Shown piece by piece: positions 57,545 to 64,000 of a stretch of 64,000 bases of DNA. The first letter of the stretch is position 1; each line of letters starts with the position of its first letter. The notes below the pieces were generated by a model. The model was not told where the DNA came from, did not search any database, and worked only from the letters and a program-made list of their open reading frames with translations. Source of the DNA: Holophagae bacterium (GTDB lineage Bacteria; Acidobacteriota; Holophagae; Acanthopleuribacterales; Acanthopleuribacteraceae); contig JAUIFE010000024.1 in the NCBI GenBank assembly GCA_030429565.1, positions 61,265-125,264 of the forward strand. The letters run 5' to 3'. A program made the translations under genes and the position numbers.

Positions 57545-58687
57545 ATGACCAAAACGCTTTCACGTGATCAGATCAACCAAAATATTGCCGACCTGCTGGC
57601 CTTCGAACGCGACCCGCTTGACGTGGCCCAACCGCCGCCGCGTGCGACCGGGTTGGATCTGAGTTTCATCTTTTTTTCGGATATTAATCAGGGTTTGGCC
57701 CACAAGTACCAAATGGTCTTCGATTTAACCGAGTTTGCCGACCAAAACGGATTCACCGCTGTGTGGTTTCCCGAGCGTCATTTCCATCCCTTCGGCGGTA
57801 TTTATCCCAACCCCGCTGTGCTCGCCGCCGCGCTGGCGCCGCGCACCCAACACGTGCGTTTCCGCACCGGTTCCGTTGTCTTACCGCTGCACCACCCGGT
57901 TGAGGTCGTCGAGGCCTGGTCGATGGTCGACCACCTCTCCAACGGCCGGGTTGACTTGGGTTTTGCCAGCGGTTGGAACCCCAACGATTTCATCATTTCG
58001 CCGCACACCTATGCCGACCTACGCAAGATTTGGCACGAACGAATTCCCGTTGTTGAGAAGTTGTGGCGTGGTGAGGCCGTGACCTTTAAAAACGGAAAAG
58101 GCGAAGCAACCGAGGTTCAGGTTTACCCCAAACCCTTGCAGGACAAGCTCAATATTTGGATGGTGATCTCCAAGTCGGACGACTCGTTTCGATATGCCGG
58201 TAGCCAGGGCTACAACGTGCTGACCATGCTGCAAGGCATTGATTTGGACAAAATGGGCGAGAAGATCAAGCTTTACCGCGACGCGCGCGAAGCCGCCGGC
58301 TTTGATCGCGACGGTGGCACCGTCACCCTCATGATGCACACCCTCCTGCACCAAAACCTCGACACCGTGCGTGAGGCCGTGCGCGAACCCTTCACCAAAT
58401 ACATCAAAAGCGCGCTGACCGGCCACATGCAAACGCTGCCCAAAGAGCAGCGACCCAGCGAAGCTGAAACCGCCAAAATGGTTGCATATTCCTACGAACG
58501 TTACTTTAAAACCGGTGCCTTGTTCGGCTCCGTCGACGATGTCAAAAGCACCGTCGATCATGCCGTCAATATCGGCGTTAATGAGATTGCTTGTCTGATG
58601 GATTTTGGTCCTGACTATCGCATTGTCCTAGAATCGCTTCCTTACCTTCAATTACTGCAACAGTTTGTGAAACATCGATTTGCCTAA
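57545..58687 (+). CDS. Luciferase-like flavin-dependent monooxygenase of natural-product type
   Basis: A 380-residue protein of the bacterial luciferase-like superfamily, group found in PKS/NRPS clusters. Visible motifs are GLDLSFIFFSD near the N-terminus, FTAVWFPERHFHPFGG, the LRTGSVVLPLHHP-like strand (FRTGSVVLPLHHP), VDLGFASGWNPNDF and GYNVLTMLQG. These enzymes use reduced FMN supplied by a partner and O2 to hydroxylate or otherwise oxidise carrier-bound or free substrates. The gene lies 30 nt after the giant PKS and 46 nt before the carbamoyltransferase, so it is probably cotranscribed with them. It may act in trans on one of the KS0-ACP split modules, or on the released product; the sequence does not decide this. 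No reductase partner is in the window. Confidence 0.93.
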   Translation: MTKTLSRDQINQNIADLLAFERDPLDVAQPPPRATGLDLSFIFFSDINQGLAHKYQMVFDLTEFADQNGFTAVWFPERHFHPFGGIYPNPAVLAAALAPRTQHVRFRTGSVVLPLHHPVEVVEAWSMVDHLSNGRVDLGFASGWNPNDFIISPHTYADLRKIWHERIPVVEKLWRGEAVTFKNGKGEATEVQVYPKPLQDKLNIWMVISKSDDSFRYAGSQGYNVLTMLQGIDLDKMGEKIKLYRDAREAAGFDRDGGTVTLMMHTLLHQNLDTVREAVREPFTKYIKSALTGHMQTLPKEQRPSEAETAKMVAYSYERYFKTGALFGSVDDVKSTVDHAVNIGVNEIACLMDFGPDYRIVLESLPYLQLLQQFVKHRFA

Positions 58688-58722
58688 GCCGCAAGGTCCT
58701 TCACAAACCAGCACCGCCAATC

Positions 58723-58727
58723 GAGGA
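58723..58727 (+). promoter_or_regulatory. Ribosome binding site of the carbamoyltransferase gene
   Basis: GAGGA lies 6 nt before ATG 58734. The frame is open 18 codons further upstream and overlaps the end of the monooxygenase, but those codons do not resemble the family, whose N-terminus begins at MTTYYVGLA. The start is therefore set at 58734. Confidence 0.85.
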
Positions 58728-58733
58728 AATGTT

Positions 58734-60533
58734 ATGACTACTTACTATGTCGGCCTGGCCACCACCTTTCACGATCCCGCCTTGGCCATCATCGACGACC
58801 AAGGCAAAATCCTGTTTGCCGAAGCCACTGAACGTCACTACCAAGACAAACGCGCCATGGGGCTCATTCCTGATAGTAAAGAATGGGCCCTGTCCTTAAT
58901 TAATAAATACTGTGACCCTCAAGCGCGTTTTGTGGTGGCCGGTTCCTGGCACAACCAAATGCACCGTTTTTTGAAGCTGCTCAGCTTTTTAGGGGTTACC
59001 AGTCCCGGCAAGATTCACCGCCATGACAAACGCTGGGCTACCGCTTGCGCTACCAAACACGAGGGATTGTACGTCTGCTTGATGCAGTTGAACTCTCTCA
59101 ACGGCGCCGGTGCCGGTTTGGGTCTGGCGCTCGCCAACCACCACAACAACCGCAAGCTCGAATTCCTCGACTTCCCGCACCACCTGACCCATGCCGCCGG
59201 CGCCTGCCACACCAGTGGCTTTGACGAGGCCGCCTGCATGGTTGTCGACAGCAACGGGCAACGCGGCTCCATTTCCTACTTCCACTATCAACAGGGGCGT
59301 CTGCGCGAAGTCAAGGAACTCAAAGGCGCCGCCAGCCTGGGCGCGCTCTATGCCGCCTTTACCAACTACTGCGGCTTCCAAACCGATAAAGGCGAAGAGT
59401 GGAAGGTGATGGGTTTGGCGCCCTATGGGCAACCGATTGAGGCCATCCTCGCCGTGCTGCGCGAGTTGGTCATTGTCGACGGCATTAACATGAAGTACCG
59501 CTCCAAGAAGCACTTCCAGCAGCTTGTCGACGTGTTAGAGACCGCGCGCCGCCCGCTTGATCGGCCCGTTCCCGAAGCCGCCGACCTGGCCTGCACCATT
59601 CAAACCTTCTACGAAGAAACCATGACCACCTTGCTCAACAACTTCTACAAACTCGGCTTATCCGAGAACTTGGTCATCAGTGGCGGTTGCGGCTTGAACT
59701 CCTCCTACAACGGCAAAATCACCGAACATACGCCGTTCAAACAGCTTTTCGTGCCCTGTGCACCGGGCGACGACGGCAACGCGCTGGGCGCCGCCTGGCT
59801 GGCCTACCGCGCCGAACACCCGCGGGCCAAGGTCGAAGCCAAGTTGCAGCATCCGTATTTGGGCTCAACCCTGTCGCAGCGCGGTTTAACCCACTTGAAG
59901 CAGTTCGGCCGCTTGCACAAAATGCGACACTTGCCCGACAGCATTTACCAGGAAACCGCCGCCTTGCTGGCCCAAGGCAAACTCGTCGGCTGGGCCCGTG
60001 GCCGCGCTGAATTCGGCCCACGGGCCTTGGGCAACCGTTCGATTTTGGCCGACCCGCGTTCTGCCGAGATGAAGGACATCATCAACGCCAAGGTCAAGTT
60101 CCGCGAAGAGTACCGCCCTTTTGCGCCGTCGATCCTGCACGAGCACGGCCCCGACTACTTCGAGAACTACCAGGATTCGCCCTACATGGAACGCACGTTG
60201 CGTTTCAAAAAGGAAGTGTGGGACAAAGTGCCGGCGGTGGTGCACGTCAACCACACCGGTCGTCTGCAATCGGTCAAACGCGAGCTCAATGAGCCTTACT
60301 ATTTGCTGATCCAAGCCTTCTACGAGCTGACCGGCGTCCCCTTAATCCTCAACACCAGCTTCAACGTCATGGGCAAACCCATCATCCACACTGTCGAAGA
60401 CGCCGTCAGCGTGTTCCTAACCTCGGGCCTCGACGCGCTTGTTCTCGAAGACTACCTGATCGAAAAACCCGACCTCGTCGACGATGAGGACGCGGTTGCA
60501 ACCGGCGTCGCCGAAACCATCGGCGCGCGATAA
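58734..60533 (+). CDS. O-carbamoyltransferase (NodU/CmcH/TobZ family)
   Basis: A 599-residue enzyme, normal length for the family. The N-terminal ASKHA/Kae1-like domain begins YYVGLATTFHDPALAII and includes the metal-binding HHLTHAAGA, a DSNGQRGS loop and SGGCGLN. The C-terminal YrdC-like domain has the family signature RAEFGPRALGNRSILADPR and FNVMGKPI. It makes carbamoyl-adenylate from carbamoyl phosphate and ATP and transfers the carbamoyl group to a hydroxyl. With many KR-derived hydroxyls predicted on the product, a carbamate on one of them is likely. It is the last gene of the operon and is followed within 10 nt by a terminator hairpin. Confidence 0.96.
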   Translation: MTTYYVGLATTFHDPALAIIDDQGKILFAEATERHYQDKRAMGLIPDSKEWALSLINKYCDPQARFVVAGSWHNQMHRFLKLLSFLGVTSPGKIHRHDKRWATACATKHEGLYVCLMQLNSLNGAGAGLGLALANHHNNRKLEFLDFPHHLTHAAGACHTSGFDEAACMVVDSNGQRGSISYFHYQQGRLREVKELKGAASLGALYAAFTNYCGFQTDKGEEWKVMGLAPYGQPIEAILAVLRELVIVDGINMKYRSKKHFQQLVDVLETARRPLDRPVPEAADLACTIQTFYEETMTTLLNNFYKLGLSENLVISGGCGLNSSYNGKITEHTPFKQLFVPCAPGDDGNALGAAWLAYRAEHPRAKVEAKLQHPYLGSTLSQRGLTHLKQFGRLHKMRHLPDSIYQETAALLAQGKLVGWARGRAEFGPRALGNRSILADPRSAEMKDIINAKVKFREEYRPFAPSILHEHGPDYFENYQDSPYMERTLRFKKEVWDKVPAVVHVNHTGRLQSVKRELNEPYYLLIQAFYELTGVPLILNTSFNVMGKPIIHTVEDAVSVFLTSGLDALVLEDYLIEKPDLVDDEDAVATGVAETIGAR

Positions 60534-60538
60534 CCGCA

Positions 60539-60582
60539 AAGAGAAGCGGCGGACCTAAAAACGGCGTCCGCCGCCTCTTTTA
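60539..60582 (+). terminator. Rho-independent terminator at the end of the PKS operon
   Basis: A stem GCGGCGGAC / GTCCGCCGC (60546-60554 and 60566-60574) with an 11-nt A-rich loop is extended by AAGAG/CTCTT-type pairing with a small bulge, and ends in a run of four T residues at 60578-60581. It lies 6 nt after the carbamoyltransferase stop. Its right arm with the T-run is repeated without the left arm at about 60648-60674. Confidence 0.85.
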
Positions 60583-60674
60583 AATGGGGACACCCGCGTT
60601 TTTGATTGGCGTTTTTTTAGATGGGGACACGCGTGGCTTTTTAGATGGGAAAACGGCGTCCGCCGCCTCTTTTA

Positions 60675-60724
60675 TTAAATGGTGTTAAATGGGGTGGTGT
60701 TAAATGGGGTGGTGTTAAATGATG
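60675..60724 (+). repeat. 15-bp tandem repeat
   Basis: The unit ttaaatggggtggtg occurs twice in full (60685-60699, 60700-60714), flanked on each side by a 10-bp truncated copy. It is a local slippage product of the larger TTAAATGGGG family. Confidence 0.85.
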
Positions 60725-61531
60725 TTTTAAATGGGGACACTCACGTTTTTGGTTGGGTGTTAAATGGGGAAACTCGCGTTTTTGGTTGAACTTATCAAGT
60801 AGGAGGACTCCCGCGTTTTTGATTGGCGTTTTTTAGATATTTTAAATGGGGACACCCGCGTTTTTGATTGGCGTTTTTTTTAGATGGGGATACGCATGGA
60901 TTTTTTTAGATGGGAAAACGGCGTCTTTTTTTAAATGGGGATACCTATATTTTTTTTGATGAGATAGTTTTGAATGGGGACACTCGCGTTTTTGGTTGAA
61001 CTTATCAAGTGGGAGAGTAGGTAAGTGATTCAAAACGTTTAAGGATATTAAATGGGGGATATTAAGTGGGGGCGCCCACATTTTTTGATGAGATAGTTAA
61101 ATGGGGAAACTCGCGTTTTTGGTTGAACTTATCAAGTAGGATGGTAGGTAAGTGATTCAAAACGTTTAAAATGGGGACACCCGTGTTAAATGCGGTGACT
61201 GTCAAGGTAGTTGTCACTTCTTTTATCAGACAACAAAACCTGACGGCCTGGACGAGCAAACGAACATAAAGCGGGCGCTCCAGCCTAGTTTTGGGACCCA
61301 CCCCTAGAACCCCAGAGGACAACTTGCCACCACCGTTGTTTAAAATGGGGACACCCGCGTTTTTAAATGGGCCGAAGAGACCCCGGCGTAAAATGGGGAT
61401 CGTTTAAAATGGGGACACCCGTGTTAAATGGGTAAAAAAATGGGAACACCCGTGTCTTTGATTGAATTAATCAAGTGGGTGGGTAGGTAAGTGATTAAAA
61501 AGAAGGAAGGCGATTTAAATAGGAATGTCTT

Positions 61532-61745
61532 AAATGGGGACACCCATTTTTTAGCGATCCATCCCTGGTCCCATGTTTTATTATTATTAAATGGAGACAC
61601 CCCTTCTTTAGCGATCCATCCCTGATTCCAAGCTTTATTATTATTAAATGGAGACACCCCTTCTTTAGCGATCCATCCCTGATTCCAAGCTTTATTATTA
61701 TTAAATGGAGACACCCCTTCTTTAGCGATCCATCCCTAATCCCAA
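61532..61745 (+). repeat. 57-bp tandem repeat, four units, carrying the hairpin element
   Basis: Units begin at 61534, 61591, 61648 and 61705 (exact 57-bp spacing). Each has ATGG(G/A)GACACCC followed by tttagcgatccatccct and a TTATTATTA run. The first unit has the perfect palindrome and the later three share GGAGACACCCC, so the array probably grew from the altered copy. The period is a multiple of three, so minus-strand frames stay open and give a fake 96-residue protein with a 19-residue repeat. Confidence 0.92.
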
Positions 61746-62005
61746 ACAGGAGCCCACCTTGTTTTTATCAATCAAGTCTGATAAATTGATCTATCTTTTT
61801 TTTCTTTTTTTTTGATATTCTAATTTATGCCTAAGTGATGATTTTACGGGCTCAATGTGTTTCTTGAAACCCGACGTCACAAACGAATGCTAGACAAGCC
61901 GCAAGCTAAGATTCTAGAATACCTTAAAAACGAGGCTATTAACTTAAAATTAGCGTCTTTGCTCTCGGATTAGTATTTGGGAACGATCATGTCCCTCAGC
62001 AAAAA
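61746..62005. other. AT-rich spacer without identifiable gene
   Basis: About 260 bp between the repeat array and the 3' end of the transposase gene. It has a long T-rich tract near 61795-61815 and no ORF, RNA gene or clear hairpin that I can support. The T-rich stretch cannot be assigned as a terminator because no stem precedes it. Confidence 0.6.
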
Positions 62006-63046
62006 CTACCCAAGAAACGCGTTTTTTCCTGCCTTAATTCCGCAAACCCACCTTTGGCCCATCCTGGCTGCAATATCCTTCATATGGGCTTCCGTCCCTG
62101 CCGCGACGGAGAACAAGACACCAAAGCGCCCAGCACTTTCAACCCAACGGTTCGGATTGATCGCCAAACGCGTCAGTATCGGAGGAAAATGGCGCGGGAT
62201 GACACCTGGCTTATCTTTCGCGATCTGTCGCCCGGTCCACTCCAAAATTTCGAGATAGCTTGGAAGGTCGAGAGATAACAAGCCTCGTCGGTTCGGTTTA
62301 TTATCTAGTGGGCACAGCCATTCATCACAGCTTGGATCTATGCCGGCGGGCAACACCCCATCATCTGAGGCCATAGCTGTTTTCTTATCAGTATATTGGC
62401 GAGCCCGATAGCCTCGAATACGTTCTTCAGCCGAGGTAAACAAACTGGCTTCCGGGGATTCAGCTAGATTAGCCCGAACAGGATTTAAATCGACATAGAC
62501 CAAGCAGGTCAAGACGGCCGCATCGTCCAAAAGCGCGGTGCACTTGAAGCGACTCTCCCAAAACCGCCCACCGCAACCATCTTCGGCGTTCGCTTTTCGA
62601 GAAATGTATTCCTTCAAACATTTCATAATCCAGGAGATGGATCCCAGTCGTCTACGCAAAACGGCAATGCGCATCTCATTATCCGCGAGTTGTTCGATAT
62701 CGTCTTCCCCCGGCGGCAGGGGCCTACCACTCGCATCCCGCCGTTTGGGGTAAAGCTTTAGCCAACGCTGGGCGATAGAACGCGCGGAGGCCGTTTGCCA
62801 CAAATCCGGCCGATTTCTCAGAACAACATGCAGGTGGTTGTCCATCAGTGCATAACCACCCACATCAACAAAAAAGACTTCCGCAAGAAACACCAGCCGT
62901 TGATGTATCCAAACTTTTCGATGCTCGTAGCTCTTCCCTGTGTATGAATCCTTACCATGCAGAAAAGCGCGACGAACACACCTCGAAACACAATGATATG
63001 TCCCTTCGAGCTGATCATTGATTACAAGCGAACGGGGACGAGTCAT
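62006..63046 (-). CDS. REP-associated tyrosine transposase-like protein (IS200/Y1 family)
   Basis: A 346-residue protein of the Y1 (HUH) transposase superfamily in its solitary RAYT-like form. The N-terminus is MTRPRSLVINDQLEGTYHCV, and the HUH box is DNHLHVVLRN, preceded by GGYALM; a central helix has WLKLYPKRRDA, and later MKCLKEYISRKANAEDG with WESRFKC and YVDLNPVRA, all typical of this family. Such proteins nick single-stranded DNA at short hairpins and are often flanked by the repeats they mobilise. The start at 63046 is set by an AGGAGG 7 nt upstream; an upstream TTG at 63085 is not supported. It is the only minus-strand gene, and its GC content is lower than that of the PKS cluster. 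The N- and C-termini are complete, so it may be functional. Confidence 0.93.
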   Translation of the reverse strand: MTRPRSLVINDQLEGTYHCVSRCVRRAFLHGKDSYTGKSYEHRKVWIHQRLVFLAEVFFVDVGGYALMDNHLHVVLRNRPDLWQTASARSIAQRWLKLYPKRRDASGRPLPPGEDDIEQLADNEMRIAVLRRRLGSISWIMKCLKEYISRKANAEDGCGGRFWESRFKCTALLDDAAVLTCLVYVDLNPVRANLAESPEASLFTSAEERIRGYRARQYTDKKTAMASDDGVLPAGIDPSCDEWLCPLDNKPNRRGLLSLDLPSYLEILEWTGRQIAKDKPGVIPRHFPPILTRLAINPNRWVESAGRFGVLFSVAAGTEAHMKDIAARMGQRWVCGIKAGKNAFLG

Positions 63047-63053
63047 ACGGTGG

Positions 63054-63059
63054 CCTCCT
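63054..63059 (-). promoter_or_regulatory. Ribosome binding site of the transposase gene
   Basis: A perfect AGGAGG on the minus strand lies 7 nt before the ATG at 63046-63044 and decides that start over the TTG at 63085. Confidence 0.9.
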
Positions 63060-63154
63060 GATTTTCGTTTGAGGGCACCTGGCAATATACAATCTCATCT
63101 TGTATTTTTCTCTTAACTCATTAGATTTTTTACAAATAAAATTCAGAATGGCTC

Positions 63155-63173
63155 CCTGGCAGTTCCGGCCAGG
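63155..63173 (-). repeat. Short hairpin upstream of the transposase gene
   Basis: CCTGGC (63155-63160) and GCCAGG (63168-63173) form a 6-bp stem with a 7-nt loop, 109 nt upstream of the transposase start. It could be a recognition hairpin or a leader structure. Short stems like this also arise by chance. Confidence 0.4.
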
Positions 63174-63244
63174 CTATTCTCTATCGGAATGGCGGGCATC
63201 CCATGTGGACTCGCCGTTTCGATCTTTGGATTATCGCTAAAACA

Positions 63245-63872
63245 ATGGGTGTCCTCGTATGGAGCATGCTGCGCGTGTCCTCAGATGCTCTTCTCAGATG
63301 CTCTTTTCTTCGATCCATGCGTGTCCTCGTTTGGATTCCTTCTTGGATCCATGCGTGTCCTCGTTTGGATACCTTTTTTCTTGGATCATGCGTGTTCTCG
63401 TTTGGATCCCGTTTTTAAATGATGCGTGTCCTGGTTTGGACTCCTGGTTTGGACTTTGGTTTGGACTCGTCCTGGTTTGGACTCGTCCTGGTTTGGACTC
63501 TAGTTTGGATCTGATCGATCCTTTAATGAAAACGGCGGCGTGATTGTCCTAGTTTGGACTTAATATGATGCGTGTCCCTGTTTTGATTTTTACTAGTTTG
63601 GATCTGGATCTGGACTTAAAATGATGCGTGTCCTGGTTTGGCTTCTTTAATGAAAACGGCGGCGTGATTGTCCTAGTTTGGACTTAAAATGATGCGTGTC
63701 CTCGTTTTGATCTTCCTCGTTTTGATCTTTTGGACTCTAGTTTGGATCTGATCGATCCTTTAATGAAAACGGCGGCGTGATTGTCCTAGTTTGGATCTGG
63801 ATCTGGACTTTAATGAAGCGTGTCCAAGTTTGGCTCTTGGATCATGCGTGTTCTCGTTTGGATCCCGTTTTT
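63245..63872 (-). repeat. Degenerate array of ATGCGTGTCCTCGTTTGGAT repeats
   Basis: About 630 bp without a gene. Around 11 copies of a GCGTGTCCTCGTTTGGA-like element lie on the + strand, which read AAACGAGGACACGC on the minus strand. They share the GGACAC core with the array at 60583-61745 but in the opposite direction, so the transposase gene is bracketed by inverted arrays. A larger sub-unit, tttaatgaaaacggcggcgtgattgtcctagtttgga (written here as two joined parts tttaatgaaaacggcggcg and tgattgtcctagtttgga), occurs at about 63522, 63646 and 63759. Confidence 0.85.
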
Positions 63873-63943
63873 AAACCTAGGCGGCGCGATAAGACGAAAA
63901 AAAGAAGGTCAGAAATAAAGTAAGTGGTTCCTTTTGGTCAGGT

Positions 63944-63949
63944 TATAAT
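63944..63949 (+). promoter_or_regulatory. Possible -10 element near the window end
   Basis: A TATAAT hexamer lies in the last 60 bases, after the repeat array. No convincing -35 sits 16-18 bp upstream. It might drive a gene to the right of the window. The rest of 63873-64000 shows nothing else. Confidence 0.25.
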
Positions 63950-64000
63950 CGCTTTACCACAAACGTATAACACACCCATTGGGTGACCAAAAAAAACCAC

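Larger units (their letters stand above)
60583..61745 (+). repeat. Degenerate array of AAATGGGGACACCC-type repeats
   Basis: About 1.16 kb without a gene. A short element close to aaatGGGGACACCC(g/a) recurs about 15 times, all on the + strand, with spacers of 20-170 bp. It is joined by recurring spacers such as gttttTGATTGGCG, TTGGTTGAACTTATCAAGT and GTAGGTAAGTGATT. A block of about 80 bp at 60582-60660 reappears at 60844-60925. The best copy at 61532-61549 is a perfect hairpin, AAATGGG-GACA-CCCATTT. Irregular spacing and lack of unique spacers exclude CRISPR. This fits REP-like elements mobilised by the nearby transposase. A non-repetitive island at about 61190-61340 shows nothing I can name. 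Confidence 0.85.

Noticed and set aside
61190..61340. Gene remnant in the non-repetitive island of the left array
   Set aside because: No frame or motif could be recognised in either strand; left as unassigned.
61424..61714. 96-codon minus-strand frame with a 19-residue repeat
   Set aside because: It is a by-product of the 57-bp tandem repeat, whose length is a multiple of three. No start site, no family match, and the repeat continues as non-coding sequence.
60583..61745. CRISPR array
   Set aside because: Repeat copies vary in sequence, spacing ranges from 20 to 170 bp, spacers recur, and there are no cas genes.
63189..63543. Overlapping small + strand frames (Val/Trp/Ser-rich) in the right array
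   Set aside because: They are translations of the GTGTCCTCGTTTGGA repeat in different frames, without ribosome sites.

Overview
The window holds the 3' part of a very large hybrid NRPS / trans-AT polyketide synthase (PKS) cluster on the + strand (1-60582), followed by a repeat-rich, AT-richer tail with one minus-strand REP-associated-type transposase gene (60583-64000). The cluster is GC-rich with strong codon bias, and this bias produces many long antisense shadow frames. The organism cannot be fixed from this window. Clear Shine-Dalgarno sites, a trans-AT PKS and a RAYT-type transposase fit a Gram-negative bacterium with a large genome, for example a gammaproteobacterium or an acidobacterium; this is a guess.

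Layout: (1) 1-12210, a 5'-truncated megasynthase: A(C-terminal end)-PCP-tandem nitroreductase-like oxidase, KS0-ACP, KS-(dead DH)-KR-ACP, KS-KR-ACP. (2) 12225-26708: KS0-ACP, KS-DH-DH'-KR-ACP, KS-KR-ACP, KS-KR-ACP. (3) 26705-57514, one reading frame of 10,269 codons: KS0-ACP, KS-DH-KR-ACP, KS-KR-ACP, KS-KR-MT-ACP, KS-DH-DH'-KR-ACP, KS-KR-ACP-ACP-TE, KS0-ACP, C, TE-ACP-TE. (4) 57545-58687, a luciferase-like flavin monooxygenase. (5) 58734-60533, an O-carbamoyltransferase, followed at once by a hairpin-plus-T-run terminator. Gaps between the five genes are -4 to 46 nt, so they look like one operon.

I count 14 KS domains. Four have lost the first active-site histidine and should not elongate; the other ten keep Cys-His-His, and each sits in a module with a KR. 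No AT, enoyl reductase or HMG-synthase cassette is present, so malonyl units must come from trans-acting ATs encoded elsewhere. Colinear reading (inference): an azole-type heterocycle from the NRPS-oxidase start region, ten ketide extensions leaving mostly beta-hydroxyls, two possible cyclic ethers from the DH-DH' modules, one alpha-methyl branch, one carbamate and one oxygenation.

The most unusual part is the C-terminal 2.3 kb-residue block of the giant protein. Three thioesterase domains, a non-elongating KS and a condensation domain are strung together as TE-KS0-ACP-C-TE-ACP-TE, which does not match a standard one-TE release. A second point of interest is the mobile-element tail: the transposase gene lies between two arrays of degenerate repeats that share a GGACAC core but point in opposite directions.
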